This document shows, piece by piece, positions 41,401-51,508 of a stretch of 64,000 nucleotides of DNA; the first letter of the stretch is position 1, and each line of letters starts with the position of its first letter. The notes under the pieces were generated by a model, which saw only the letters and a program-made list of their open reading frames with translations, searched no databases and had not been told where the DNA came from. Made by a program: the position numbers and the translations under genes. This DNA is from Tritrichomonas musculus (lineage: Eukaryota > Parabasalia > Tritrichomonadida > Tritrichomonadidae): positions 3,457,501 to 3,521,500 of the forward strand of contig JAPFFF010000005.1 of the NCBI GenBank assembly GCA_039105265.1, in the 5' to 3' direction.

Positions 41401-43427
41401 TTTCATTGGTTTCAATCAATAATTTGATTTCTATTTTTTGTAAACCATTGAATTTTTTTTTTCAAAGCAAGTTTTATATTTTTTATCACAGTCAATTTGT
41501 TTACGTTAACATACTTGTGTAATAAAAATGATTTCTTTATAAAGGTAAGTTTTTTTGGGGAAAAAACAAATAAAAAAAAAAAAAAAAAAGATTTTTGAAT
41601 ATAATTAAATATTTTCATTATAATATGCATGAATTTGCATTTTATCGAGGATTTGGCCCAAATGAATTTGGTCAAAGATATGAATTCCAACGAAAGGTTG
41701 AACTTTTTGTTTTAATTTTTTTTGGAAAAATGGCAAAAAAAAAAAAAAAAAAATAAAAAGAAAAAATTGTAACTGTTTAAACAACTTGCATAATACAGAT
41801 ATCATACTATATGATTTCAAAAAATGCGAATAGTGATTTCAAAGTCTCTCTTATTGGTTTGTTACATGAAATTTGGTAAGTAAACATCATATATTTTTTA
41901 TGCTATATCTAAAAAATTATTCAAATAAAATTTAAAAGCTCCGATCGCATTCAAAATTCGCCAAATGTCATCATAATATGTAAAATTTAATTTATATAAG
42001 CTTTGTTAATATCATTATATATTGTTTCATTTATAATAAAAGAAATTAATATAATAAAATAAATATAATATGATATAAAGTTTAATTTTACTATAATTAT
42101 AAAATAAAATTGTCATGGTATGGGGATAATATGGTTTTAAATTAAAAACCACTTTCAGAATAATAGAATTTTAAGTTCAATTTCATCGTTTAATTGAATA
42201 ATGTTTGAATTAAATCTTAATAATAAATCAAATAGTTAAAAAATAAAATGAATAAATGATAAATAGATTCAGCGATATTATTAAATGTAAAAAAAAAAAA
42301 AAAGTTGTTATCATATTCAAAATGAGATCTTTTAGAACAAGCAGTTGATCTTCTGTTTGATTTCAAACTTAAAAAAAAAAAAGAATAAACTAATTTTTTT
42401 CTCTAAATTTTATGGAAACAATTGAGTAAATTGAATTATTTCATAAAGAATCAAATTGAAATCCGAAAGTATTGAAACTTTTTGATAACTTCACCTAACA
42501 AATTACATCCTTTTAGTCTTAGTCAATTGTCATTGAATATTCAATTAATATATATATTCTATAACCTTAAAATTATTATTAGATTCAATTTTACCTCACA
42601 AGATTTTTTTGGAAATAATATTTCATATTCATATTAATCTTTTCAACAGTTTGATAAATTATAGCTCTATGGCGTTATTCTCAGTTGCTTTTTAATATTT
42701 TTTGATTTATATCTTTTTGAGCACCCAAAAAAAACATAAAAAACAGTCATCATCATTGATGCAAAATTTTAAATAGAGGTCTTAAAAAGTTTGTAAGGGA
42801 GGTTTTTTAAATTAGTTGATAAAGGTCAAATTTAATAATCTTTTAGGTCAATTTGTCCCAAGCTGAATGATTTTTTTTCTGAGAAACATTGAAAAAAATT
42901 GAATGTTGTACCAAGCATTTTGAATCCGACTTTATATTGTGGAAAAAGAATTAATTGTTTTTCGTACTTAATTTTTTATTCATTTAATGAATTTCATTAA
43001 TATATTGTAAAATATTTTTTTTTAATCATAAAATGTTGAGTTTGAGTTATATATATCAATTCATATTGTTGTCAACCTGTGATGTAAAACATAATTCCTT
43101 ATTTATTAAAATCAAAATTGAAGGAAAAATTAGAAAGGAATGATGTATTTATGATATTTAATCGTATTGTGATATAAAAAATGAAACTCATGAATATCTT
43201 ATGAGATCAGAATTTTCATGTCTTAACAAATTTCAAGATTCAGAATTGATTATTGAGCTCAAGAAATGACAACTGTTATAATGATTATCATAATAATCTG
43301 GACCATGATCAAATTTTCTTTATTTGGATTGCAATTTGAAAATAGGTTTAAAAAAATTTAATAGTTAATAAGCAAATATGACAAAGAAAGTGCTTCATTT
43401 TTTAAAAAAACAATTCACAAAAAAAAA
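38350..43427. other. Gene desert of about 5 kb
   Basis: No credible coding region: the frames present (for example minus 41412-41690) are driven by A/T homopolymers. I looked for terminal inverted repeats and found none I can defend. Long A-runs near 38414, 40129, 41572, 41735 and 42288. Confidence 0.45.
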
Positions 43428-44423
43428 TTACCAAAGAATAAGATGAGATAGAACAGTTGAAAGTGATCCCAAATGTAATGGATCCCATCGATCAAAGAAA
43501 GCAAGGCCTAATAATGATATAAATAGCAAAAATGTTGGATTACAAAAAGTAAAAAGAAGTGTCAATATTAAAAAGAAACTTGCTAACTCAAGAGTAGCTT
43601 GAGGGTTGTCCCAAAACAATCTTCTATCAAGCTGATCGAGGAATTTATTGTTTGATGCAAGAATTCCACGAATTGATTTGTCAGCATTTTCTGGAGGAAT
43701 TTTCACCTTTCGAATATTTTCACCCAAAATTTTCTTAATTCCAAATATAGCAATCGAAGAGAAAAATAAGAAACTAGTAAATGTACCAAAGGAGACAACT
43801 TTAAATACCATACTTAAAATACCGATTGCTGCCAAAACAATAGCAAAAAATATTTCGGGACTTGTCTCTACCAAATCTGCAAAAAAGTTGAATGGAATGA
43901 GTGATTGCTGAACAGTTTTCTGAGCTAATTTTTCTTGTTTCATTAAATTATCCTTCTTTTCTTTTTCTTTTTCTTGTTCTGTTGCAGATTTTGAATTAAA
44001 CTTTATGTAAAATTCTTGGAGAGTTGGAGCGTCTTGAACAAAGCGTCTTAACATTAAAGCGTATTTATCGCATTGCTCTTGGCTAACTTTAATCTCACTG
44101 TGGAGCTTTTGCACTATAGTTTGGAAAGCCTTTTTACGAACTTCGTCTGGAATAAATATATTAATTGACTGATCTTCTTCACTAAGAATAGCTAAGCATG
44201 GACAGTCATTAACTGTTTTGTTCTCAAAGCCTGTTATATCCGAAAGAGCGATTTTTCTTGTGATTTCTACATCAAAATGAGGTTCGAGAAAGATATGGAA
44301 ATTTGTTAGATATAAGGTTGTGGGGGTGATTTGAATTTGCAATCCTGCATTACCAATGGCATGAAATGTGTCATCTGTTAAAATTAAAAACTCACCATTT
44401 TCAAGTGCTTCTGGAGTAGACAT
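43428..44423 (-). CDS. GRAM-domain protein with C-terminal membrane hairpins
   Basis: 331 residues. The N-terminal ~115 residues look like a GRAM/PH-like fold (LTDDTFHAIGNAGLQIQITP, TLYLTNFHIFLE, ALSDITGFE). A charged E/K stretch (TEQEKEKEKKDN) follows. Two hydrophobic regions then come, around 195-235 (ETSPEIFFAIVLAAIGILSM, FLFFSSIAIFGIKK) and 280-315 (LFWDNPQATLELASFFLILT, FLLFISLLGLAFF). The W-x-NP-x-T-L pattern followed by a hairpin recalls the C-terminal membrane domain of MCTP proteins. Probably an ER or contact-site lipid-binding protein; inferred from domain layout only. Confidence 0.6.
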   Translation of the reverse strand: MSTPEALENGEFLILTDDTFHAIGNAGLQIQITPTTLYLTNFHIFLEPHFDVEITRKIALSDITGFENKTVNDCPCLAILSEEDQSINIFIPDEVRKKAFQTIVQKLHSEIKVSQEQCDKYALMLRRFVQDAPTLQEFYIKFNSKSATEQEKEKEKKDNLMKQEKLAQKTVQQSLIPFNFFADLVETSPEIFFAIVLAAIGILSMVFKVVSFGTFTSFLFFSSIAIFGIKKILGENIRKVKIPPENADKSIRGILASNNKFLDQLDRRLFWDNPQATLELASFFLILTLLFTFCNPTFLLFISLLGLAFFDRWDPLHLGSLSTVLSHLILW

Positions 44424-45348
44424 TTTATAAAATAAAATTTATAAGTTTCAAAATAACCAATTATTTAAAAAAAAATTTATTTTTGATCAAAGCTTGTTTT
44501 ATATGAACTTTTGATTTAATTTTTAGATATTTATAATTTTTTGGTTTCTTTTTTTATTCACAGTTAAAATATCTTTTAAAATTTATAGTCACAAACTATT
44601 ATATATCTATTTTCAATTTTGAAAAATATCCCAAATTGTATTCAAAAAAAAAAAAAAAAAAAAATTACTTTGATCATTTTTAATCCAAAATAAGAAAAGT
44701 TTATTTTACGAAAGAAATAAAAAAATATAAAAAAAAGAATTGACCAAATATTTTGTGAAAAAGTTCTAAATAACTTTTCCAAATATCTATCAAATTTGTT
44801 TCTCAATTATTCGTTGTTCTGTGTGAGGCCTTTTTTTTTTTGATCAATTCGAGTGATTATCATCGGTAGTGCTTATTCTAGCAATCAAAACTTGTATTTA
44901 CCGATAACTTAAGCAGGAAGCCAATGTAAATGTTTTTTATTTATGCTGTCGAATCTTTCTTTCAAATTCATTTAATGGTTGATACCAAAACTTTTTTTAA
45001 CATTTAACTTTGGATGATATCAGCATTCAGTTATTTTTAAGTTAATACAGATTAGATTTAGTTGAATTTCAATTTATAACGTTTTTTTCTAATGGCAGAT
45101 TGATTAACTGCATACCCAAATGTAATAAACCACTTCATGTTTTACTCAAAATAAATAAGTGAAAAGGTAAAAAAATATATGAAAATTAATACTTTGGCTT
45201 TTAATTTAATTATAAAAAAATATAATGCTCTTTTTGATAACATTTGAATTATATTTTAATTTCAAATTAACTTAAAAGCTTTGCCAATTTCGCGCTTACT
45301 TTGCAAACATTTGAATAACAATCACAAGAAAAAAAGTTTGAATCCAGT
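44424..45348. other. Intergenic AT-rich DNA
   Basis: 0.9 kb between two minus-strand genes, with a 21-A run near 44645. No gene or structured element seen. Confidence 0.5.
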
Positions 45349-46209
45349 TTAACTAATGAGTTTCATTAGCTCTTCTTCATCCAAATCACTGCCACTTGAG
45401 TAGTCTTCTTCTTCTTCATTATCTCCTTCATTCCACCAAATATTACTTGAAGGGCCTGTTGTACCAAGAGTATCCCAATCGAGCATATATTGTCGTAAGT
45501 CTAAATCATCTGCCCAATTCAAAATTTCTTCATCATCGAAATCTTTCTCTGTAATTTCAGGCATTTCTCCGCCATTCATATTTTTCTGCTGTTGAAGGAA
45601 TCGTTGAAATTTAATCTTAGCCACTTCTTTATTAACTTTTTTCCTCTTAAGTCTCTTTCTCAGTTGTTGAGGTGATTCAGTTTTGGTAGTCATTTGAGTA
45701 ATAATATCAACTGCTGTCGGCGATAGTTGTGATATTGGGCGCCAGCCATTGTTTTCTACTCTTTTATACCATCCAAATTTGTCAGCGTAATCGTCAAGTT
45801 GTTCTTTAGAAATCGGAGGAAGATCAGCTGATGCTTTGTCAAAATAATTTCTTGGTGCATATGAGTTGACATCGCAAACAGGTGAATGTAAAAATATTTT
45901 GTAGTAAATTTGAGGAGGCCATTCAATTCCTCCAAGCCTAAATTTAACATGAGCGCCAATTGCTGGATCTAAAAGTTGAGCTTCAATTGGGTTTATAACT
46001 CGAAGTAATGTTGCTGGATCTCCTTGATTTCTAAAATTCACTAAATTTTTAAGTTTTTTATAAAGTGAAACATCAGAATAACGTCGCCAAGCTCTTTGAA
46101 TTATTGCAGCAGCTTCATCACCTGTTTGACATTTTCTAAAAGGGCGTGCTGACTGTGCATCAATATTATCAGTATTACTATCAAATTCTTCTTCAGGATT
46201 GCTACTCAT
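45349..46209 (-). CDS. MFI/C11orf65-like IQ-motif protein
   Basis: 286 residues from the ATG at 46209 (MSSNPEEEF); 29 upstream codons are open but hydrophobic and lie in the short divergent promoter region. An IQ motif (AAAIIQRAWRRYSDVSLYKK) is followed by KNLVNFRNQGDPATLLRVIN, LDPAIGAHVKFRLGG and WPPQIYYKIFLHSP, which match in order the animal protein C11orf65 (MFI, mitochondrial fission inhibitor). The C-terminus is acidic. In animals MFI is linked to Drp1-dependent fission. Parabasalids have hydrogenosomes rather than classical mitochondria, so its role here is open. The match is from memory of the family. Confidence 0.6.
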   Translation of the reverse strand: MSSNPEEEFDSNTDNIDAQSARPFRKCQTGDEAAAIIQRAWRRYSDVSLYKKLKNLVNFRNQGDPATLLRVINPIEAQLLDPAIGAHVKFRLGGIEWPPQIYYKIFLHSPVCDVNSYAPRNYFDKASADLPPISKEQLDDYADKFGWYKRVENNGWRPISQLSPTAVDIITQMTTKTESPQQLRKRLKRKKVNKEVAKIKFQRFLQQQKNMNGGEMPEITEKDFDDEEILNWADDLDLRQYMLDWDTLGTTGPSSNIWWNEGDNEEEEDYSSGSDLDEEELMKLIS

Positions 46210-46327
46210 TAATCTTAAAAAAAATAAAATTTTAAATTGAATTAATAATTGTTTTAATGATTGAAATTTTAATATAAAAATTGGCCTAAATATCACACCT
46301 TGATTGATCGAGAAAAAGTTGAAAACA
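46210..46327. promoter_or_regulatory. 118-bp divergent promoter region
   Basis: It separates the start codons of the MFI-like gene (minus) and the NXF-like gene (plus). On the plus strand TATCACACC contains an initiator-like TCA(+1)CA with the A at about 46294, 34 nt before the ATG. On the minus strand a TTCAATTT lies about 50 nt upstream of the start. Confidence 0.35.
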
Positions 46328-47215
46328 ATGTCTGAAAATCAGAGCCGTGGGAGAGGAAATTACAGAGGGAATTACAGAGGGAATTATAGAGGGAATTATA
46401 GAGGAAATTATAGAGGTAATAATAGAGGAAATTCAAGAGGATATAGTAGAGGAAGAGGTAAATATAATAATAGTCGTAATTATCAAGCAGATCATGATTC
46501 AAATGATTTTGATAATGAATCTGAAAACAATAATTCTAGTGACAATGATAATGATGACGAAAGTGATCATAATAATAGCAATGATTACAATAATAGTAAC
46601 GATTATGATCAAGATAATGAGGAAGATGAAGAAGAAGAAGCAAACAGCACCGAAGATGAAGCTGAAAGATTAAAGCAAGGTGATGATGCTTATCATCAAG
46701 CAGCGCCAGATAAAGATTATCGAAGTCTTGATCATACACCAGCGCAGTCAGCATTTGACGCAAATTACAAATCGAAAGAGGTTCATCCGTTTATTGACAG
46801 TTATATTAGTTCATATAACAATAACAGTATTGACCTAACTGGATTTTATACAGATGATGCAGTCTTCTCAATCACATTCAAATCTATGCCTAGGGACTCC
46901 GAATTTGCGAATCTTTTTTCAGACAATAGAAACCTTCGATTCTCACCAAAAACACCTCCAATTATTGGCGGACAAGGAATTTTAGAATTTTTAAGGAAAA
47001 AATTTAAGCAAGGGTCAAATATTACAGAAGATGTGAATCAAAGGAACATAAGACTTGTTTCTAATGTTCTTTTTGCAGTAAATATATATGGAACTATTAG
47101 TGTATACAAAGATGACAGCAATATGAAAACTGTAAAATTTGCAAAAACACTTGTCGTAATAGGAAGAAATGGAAAGTTATTAATTACTAATGATAACCTA
47201 GCTTTCTGCGTGTAA
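46328..47215 (+). CDS. NXF/Mex67-type NTF2-like domain protein with N-terminal RGN repeats
   Basis: 295 residues from the ATG at 46328. Residues 5-45 are tandem RGNY/RGNN repeats, an RGG-like RNA-binding tail. Residues 45-110 are Asp/Asn/Glu-rich. From about 145 to 295 the domain matches the NTF2-like fold of NXF/Mex67 mRNA exporters: VHPFIDSYISSYN, TGFYTDDAVFSITF, ANLFSDNRNLRF, VNIYGTISVY and a final FAKTLVVIGRNGKLLITNDN. Mex67 proteins also have RRM, LRR and UBA parts; none is present, so this is a single-domain version. Likely nuclear mRNA or RNP export; the family call is moderately firm, the exact partner unknown. Confidence 0.6.
   Translation: MSENQSRGRGNYRGNYRGNYRGNYRGNYRGNNRGNSRGYSRGRGKYNNSRNYQADHDSNDFDNESENNNSSDNDNDDESDHNNSNDYNNSNDYDQDNEEDEEEEANSTEDEAERLKQGDDAYHQAAPDKDYRSLDHTPAQSAFDANYKSKEVHPFIDSYISSYNNNSIDLTGFYTDDAVFSITFKSMPRDSEFANLFSDNRNLRFSPKTPPIIGGQGILEFLRKKFKQGSNITEDVNQRNIRLVSNVLFAVNIYGTISVYKDDSNMKTVKFAKTLVVIGRNGKLLITNDNLAFCV
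46352..46459 (+). repeat. Nine 12-bp units encoding RGN(Y) repeats
   Basis: Tandem 12-mers of the type AGAGGGAATTAC with drift toward the 3' end. They encode the Arg-Gly-Asn-Tyr repeats of the NXF-like protein and indicate expansion by slippage. Confidence 0.8.
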
Positions 47216-47291
47216 TATTAACATTAATATTGTTTGAGATTTTTAAAAATTTTCTTTATATTTAAATTTTGACCTATATATTAAATTTTCT

Positions 47292-47942
47292 ATGTTTAAC
47301 TGTCTTCTGAAAAAGTGTCCAATGCGACCAAAAATGTTTTTCGTTTTCTTTCTTTGTTCTATAATCAAATCATCATCAATCGAAGAGTACGATGGAGAGC
47401 CAGAAGAGCTTCCAATTTCATATTACAATATGATTAAATTAAAACATATTGCAACTAATTATCTATTATCATCAGTCGAAATTCCATATCAAACAGGATC
47501 AAATCAACAAATAGTTCGTGGTATACAAAAACAAACGCTTGCAGAAACATTTTGGACAATTTTTCCGCCTGTAGAAGATACTGAAACCTCGCAAGGGCAA
47601 CCAATTGAATGCGGATCAACAATCAGATTATATCATGCTGTTACTGGCAAATGGCTCCACTCACATAAAATTCCAGGTCATTTTGGTTCTGGCTATGAGG
47701 TTACATGCTTTGATGGAAATGACTCTGGTGATAACTGGATTCTTGAATGCAGTAATACATTGAAAGTTGGATCAATGTTCAGGTTACAGCACGCTGGTAC
47801 AGGATTCTATCTCGCTACTAATGAAACATCAGAATATCCTAAACAAGAAGGTGGCGAGCATGAAGTATTTGTTTCTGAAGAAGACGATGGAAATGAATGG
47901 CAAACTGTTGGTGGTATCTTTGTCGATGATAGTGAAGAGTAA
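47292..47942 (+). CDS. SDF2-like secretory MIR-domain protein
   Basis: 216 residues. The N-terminus has a signal-peptide core (MFFVFFLCSIIKSSS), preceded by a short basic stretch; the start may be the first ATG or the Met of MRPK. MIR-type repeats follow, in the order of stromal-cell-derived factor 2: IKLKHIATNYLLSSVE, GSTIRLYHAVTGKWLHSHKI, GSMFRLQHAGTGFYLATNE and a final EWQTVGGIFV, which matches the WKAMEGIF end of animal SDF2. SDF2-type proteins act in the ER with DnaJ/BiP partners in folding and O-mannosylation quality control. The length equals the family's. The stop TAA is followed by A, giving the poly(A)-like TAAA. Confidence 0.75.
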   Translation: MFNCLLKKCPMRPKMFFVFFLCSIIKSSSIEEYDGEPEELPISYYNMIKLKHIATNYLLSSVEIPYQTGSNQQIVRGIQKQTLAETFWTIFPPVEDTETSQGQPIECGSTIRLYHAVTGKWLHSHKIPGHFGSGYEVTCFDGNDSGDNWILECSNTLKVGSMFRLQHAGTGFYLATNETSEYPKQEGGEHEVFVSEEDDGNEWQTVGGIFVDDSEE

Positions 47943-48405
47943 ATTATGAAGTAATATTAAGAACCATCATTTTTTTATTTATTTTCTAAAATTATAAATG
48001 TAACGATTTTTTTACACTAGTCATGACAAAAAGAACCATTTTTAAATAATAAAAATTTTAATTATTTTGTGTTCATGTACTATTATGTTGCCATTCGCAC
48101 GTAATTGGAACTATTTGCCAATAATCATGTAAAAATAGCAGAAATGTAGCATATTTACATAATCGAAAAAGAAATAAAAAAAAACGAAGCTATTTACTTT
48201 CGAACCTAATGCTTTGAGCATTAAATATACTTTAACATCTAAGTTATTTCTCACAAGATTGAAAAGGATAAAATATTTATCTATATATATTTTAAAGATA
48301 ATGGGGAACGCCCCAGAATTCAATTTTTTCAATGAGATTATTCAAAATAAAAATGAAATAATTTAAAAATAATAATTTTTTATTTTTTTATATCTATAAT
48401 TTTAT

Positions 48406-48521
48406 GGTACAGATTTTTACCGAGTCTTACACCCATCCGCGGGGTCTCACTCGGCCTCCCTTCGCTCGTCCTCGCTCGACGCCCGCTAGGGGGTATGTAG
48501 ACTTCGGGAAAAATTATGTAA
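48406..48521. repeat. GC-rich foldback element, copy 1 (116 bp)
   Basis: Strikingly GC-rich in an AT-rich genome. Outer arms ATTTTTACCGAGTCTTACACCC and GGGGGTATGTAGACTTCGGG pair (with mismatches). The middle reads CATCCGCGGGGTCTCACTCG ... TTCGCTC...CTCGCTCGACGCC. A second copy with the same length and orientation lies at 58094-58209. Could be a tiny MITE or a structured RNA. Confidence 0.65.
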
Positions 48522-48636
48522 AAAAAAAATTTTGCATATAAAAAAAAAATTATATTTTTCATTTTCCGATTTTTAAAGTCAAATTATTTGAACAAAGTAA
48601 GTCAAAATTCACCATTATTAGGCGGTTTATGCATAT

Positions 48637-48717
48637 ACCATGAGTAAGCTTACTCATGGTGTGTGTGTGTGTGTGTGTTTTGTTTGTTTGTTTGTTTGTT
48701 TCTGGGGCTTGCCCCAG
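48637..48717. repeat. 24-bp palindrome, (GT)9, (TTTG)n and a second hairpin
   Basis: 48637-48660 is a perfect 24-bp palindrome (half-site ACCATGAGTAAG). It is followed directly by nine GT units, five to six TTTG units and the 16-bp hairpin CTGGGGC-TT-GCCCCAG at 48702-48717. Four non-B-DNA motifs in 81 bp. Confidence 0.8.
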
Positions 48718-48844
48718 GAGAATAAAATTTTCCTCAAAGAAAATATCTATATATATGTTTTTATTGAATTTTTTTCTGATAAAACCATCAATATCATAAT
48801 AAGTAGGAAAAATTTGATATTAGTTTTTCAAATGCTCTTCTTTG

Positions 48845-49165
48845 ATATAATTTGATATTTCTTCAATCTTATCTGCAGTTGGTGTTGGAGAATGTCTATT
48901 TGGATTATAACCAAGATTAAATTTATGATGTTGATCCATAACTCAGTGTACAGTTTCTTCTAAAATTTTGCTAATTGTGTAATAAGAAACAAAAACTTCA
49001 TCGTTTCGTAAATAATATTCCAACTAGGTTTCTAAATGTTTGAGTATTTATGTAATTTTCATCGTTCATCTCGTCATTAAAAGCTTTAATCTCTTTTTCT
49101 GTACCTCCAAATTGGTTTTTAATCTCGATTCGTTGAATCATTTGCTTCTTACCTGATATCAATTT
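48845..49165 (-). pseudogene. Decayed coding fragment, possibly transposase N-terminus
   Basis: Minus-strand pieces read KKQMIQRIEIKNQFGGTEKE, then AFNDEMNDENYINTQTFRNL, then in another frame YYLRNDEVFVSYYTISKILE and YNPNRHSPTPTADKIEEISN. The composition is protein-like rather than random and suggests an HTH-containing transposase start. Family not recognised. Confidence 0.3.
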
Positions 49166-49333
49166 AGGGAAATAAATAAAAAATTTAGTGAAGTGAATAA
49201 TTTAAATGAAGTAGAATAGGGGTTGCAACGATAGAAAAAAAAGACGATTTTTTTTCTTTAACCTATCTTTACAAAAAACATATAAATATATTACAAAAAT
49301 AATACTTGTTATTTCCATATATTTATTTTTAAG

Positions 49334-49614
49334 AAATATCTATCAGCAGTGGAAATATCACTTTTGAATTTTCACAAGGTTCGTTCGATTTTGAACCTTA
49401 AGAAAAAAGTAAAAATATAAGATTTTCTGGTATTTTTATTATTTATTTTATATATTATTTATTTATAAAACATTATTTTTGACCAACATTGATCAAAAAT
49501 AGAGATATTTTTAATTCAAATTTCACAAATTTTTTGTTTGATATTTCGTTTCAAAAAAATCGAACGAACCTTGTGAAAATTCAAAAGTGATATTTCCACT
49601 GCTGATAGATATTT
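49334..49614. repeat. Foldback block with perfect 59-bp inverted arms
   Basis: Arms 49334-49392 and 49556-49614 are exact complements, starting AAATATCTATCAGCAGTGGA and ending GTTCGTTCGATTTT, around a loop of about 160 bp. The same word set (TCTATYAGCAGTGGARAT, CACTTTT, GTTYGTTYGATTT) forms the subterminal blocks at 30636 and 31483. So this is either a subterminal regulatory block duplicated in inverse or a small element nested in the transposon. Confidence 0.75.
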
Positions 49615-49987
49615 TAAAAAACTGAGTAATAATTTATATTTAGTATTAAGTATAAACGATATTTATTTATTTTTTTAATAAATCCATTAGATAACGTCCA
49701 TAATAAAACTAGGAAGTGCTTTCAATAAGTTGGAAGTGGATTCTGAGATGCTTTCAAAATAAAATAAAATATATTCAAAATTATAAAAACTATTTTGAAA
49801 TTTCACAATAATTCAAATTACTACCATGTTATTTCAATGTATTTTTTTTGAATAATCTCATTGATTATTTCAATGAGTTATTTGAAAAATATTATATTTG
49901 GTCGAATCAAATTGTAAACTTTTTGATTGCTTTTTGGTCGATTTTTTTCAGAATTTGTTTATTATTAACCATGACTTCATTTTTTAC

Positions 49988-51508
49988 ATGGTATTCGAAC
50001 TTACCGAAGAAGAATATGAAGTATTTTCAGAAATACAGATTATAGTTTTATTTAGAAAAGCAGAAGGTGCCAGCTATGAACAGATTTTGAAAGAAGTTCC
50101 ACAAATATCATCTCCAAAAACACTAACAAGTTTGTTCAGGTGGAGTCTTTTCGGAAGGAGATTTGAATTACAAAAAACAACAGGACGGCCACCATCAATT
50201 GGTGATGTTCAGTTAGAAATCTTCAAAAAAAAAGTTGAAGAAAGATGTGATGCTAACAATTCTATAACTATTTTTGAAGCTGTCACCATCCTCGAACAAA
50301 TTCAAGGTGATTATATGTGGAAAAATTATAATTTAGCAAAAAGCATTGGTTTACATAAATTAGCATGCGAACTTTTAGATTTTGAAAAAATTGAATTAAG
50401 CAGATCATGGCTAACACAATTTTTAAACCGACACAACATTTTATTAAAAACTCCAGAAACTTTGGAAGAAGATAGAAATAAATTTTGCCATTCACAAATT
50501 TTAATCAACTTTTATTCAAATTTTATAGCAAATATACCTCAAAATGGTCACATCATTTTCAATGCTGACGAAACATCCTCTACATTTAACGATAAAGGTA
50601 AAGTCATTGTTGTGAAAGGCAAAAGATCTGTGAAATATACCGAAAAAATCAATTATCATTTCACAACATTTGCATGTTTTAATGCTTCAGGTTCCAAAAT
50701 TTTAAAACCTTTTATTATATTACCATCTTTGAAAAAGTTTCCAAGTGACTTAGAATTTTTCAAGAATCATGCATTTTTTACTTCTTCTTCAAGTGGATGG
50801 ATAACAAAAGATTTATTTACAGCATTTGCAATTTATTTTTGTAATGAAATCAGTCTTTTTAGAATTGAACATAAAATTTCAGAAGATATTTGGCTTATAC
50901 TTGACGGACACCGATCAAGAATTAATTCAATCGCTATTGAATATTTTTCAAAAAACAGAATAAATGTTCTAATCCTTCCTTCCCATACATCTCACGTTTG
51001 CCAGCCATTTGATGTTGGACTGGCATCCCCAATGAAAAGGCGAATCAAAGATTTTGCTCAATCACCTCCCCCAATTATTCAAAATCTAATTTCGAAATTT
51101 CAAACTAATGCCGCTAAGCAACGCATACTAATAATTTCAGCAATCATAAATGCTTGGTGGCAAACGGCGATTCCAGTTAATTGCCAGACTTCATTTGCTG
51201 CAACCGGGATATATCCATTTGATATTCAAAAAGTACTATCAAATCGCTTTGTTCGGCCAACAAATCAAAATGATTCTTATCCAAATGAAAAAGGCATTTC
51301 AATAAACGCCCAAATCATAACACGCGATGGAAAAAGATTAGAAATCGCTTCAGATTTCTACCAAATCACGTTAGAGAATACCGCAATGATCCCACAATAT
51401 CATTACAAAACAATCGAAGAGTATTTAACTACTGGATGCGATGTTATTTTCCAAGAGTTCCCACAAATTTATATAGAAACATCTCCTGGCTATATTTTTC
51501 ATCAATAA
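49988..51508 (+). CDS. Pogo/Tigger-like DDE_1 transposase, intact
   Basis: 506 residues from the ATG at 49988; upstream codons lack an ATG. The N-terminal ~85 residues carry an HTH (YEQILKEVPQISSPKTLTSL) and a GRPPSIGD linker. A second helical, CENP-B-like DNA-binding region follows (SRSWLTQFLNRHNI). The catalytic core has all three Asp: D194 in IIFNADETSS, D306 in WLILDGHRSR and D342 in SHVCQPFDVGLASPMKRR, giving a 35-residue D-D gap. The C-terminal AINAWW/GIYPFD motifs (IINAWWQTA, AATGIYPFDIQKV) are those of pogo-type transposases. It catalyses cut-and-paste transposition at TA sites. No stops or frameshifts. Confidence 0.85.
   Translation: MVFELTEEEYEVFSEIQIIVLFRKAEGASYEQILKEVPQISSPKTLTSLFRWSLFGRRFELQKTTGRPPSIGDVQLEIFKKKVEERCDANNSITIFEAVTILEQIQGDYMWKNYNLAKSIGLHKLACELLDFEKIELSRSWLTQFLNRHNILLKTPETLEEDRNKFCHSQILINFYSNFIANIPQNGHIIFNADETSSTFNDKGKVIVVKGKRSVKYTEKINYHFTTFACFNASGSKILKPFIILPSLKKFPSDLEFFKNHAFFTSSSSGWITKDLFTAFAIYFCNEISLFRIEHKISEDIWLILDGHRSRINSIAIEYFSKNRINVLILPSHTSHVCQPFDVGLASPMKRRIKDFAQSPPPIIQNLISKFQTNAAKQRILIISAIINAWWQTAIPVNCQTSFAATGIYPFDIQKVLSNRFVRPTNQNDSYPNEKGISINAQIITRDGKRLEIASDFYQITLENTAMIPQYHYKTIEEYLTTGCDVIFQEFPQIYIETSPGYIFHQ

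Larger units (their letters stand above)
47943..48844. other. Non-coding region rich in hairpin-forming sequence
   Basis: It holds a hairpin TGGGG-AACG-CCCCA (48302-48315), the GC-rich foldback copy at 48406-48521, and the palindrome/microsatellite block at 48637-48717. No protein gene; a frame over the GT/TTTG repeats (48640-48855) is repeat-driven. Confidence 0.5.

Noticed and set aside
41412-41820. Two overlapping minus-strand frames of 71-92 codons
   Set aside because: They run through A/T homopolymers (FFFFF, KKKK) and show no family or start context.
46536-46763. Long open frame on the minus strand opposite the NXF-like gene
   Set aside because: It mirrors the low-complexity D/E/N-coding part of the real gene and reads as H/Y/L repeats.
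48640-48855. 71-codon frame beginning at the palindrome
   Set aside because: It encodes VCVCV/FVCLFV from the GT and TTTG repeats; no protein-like sequence.
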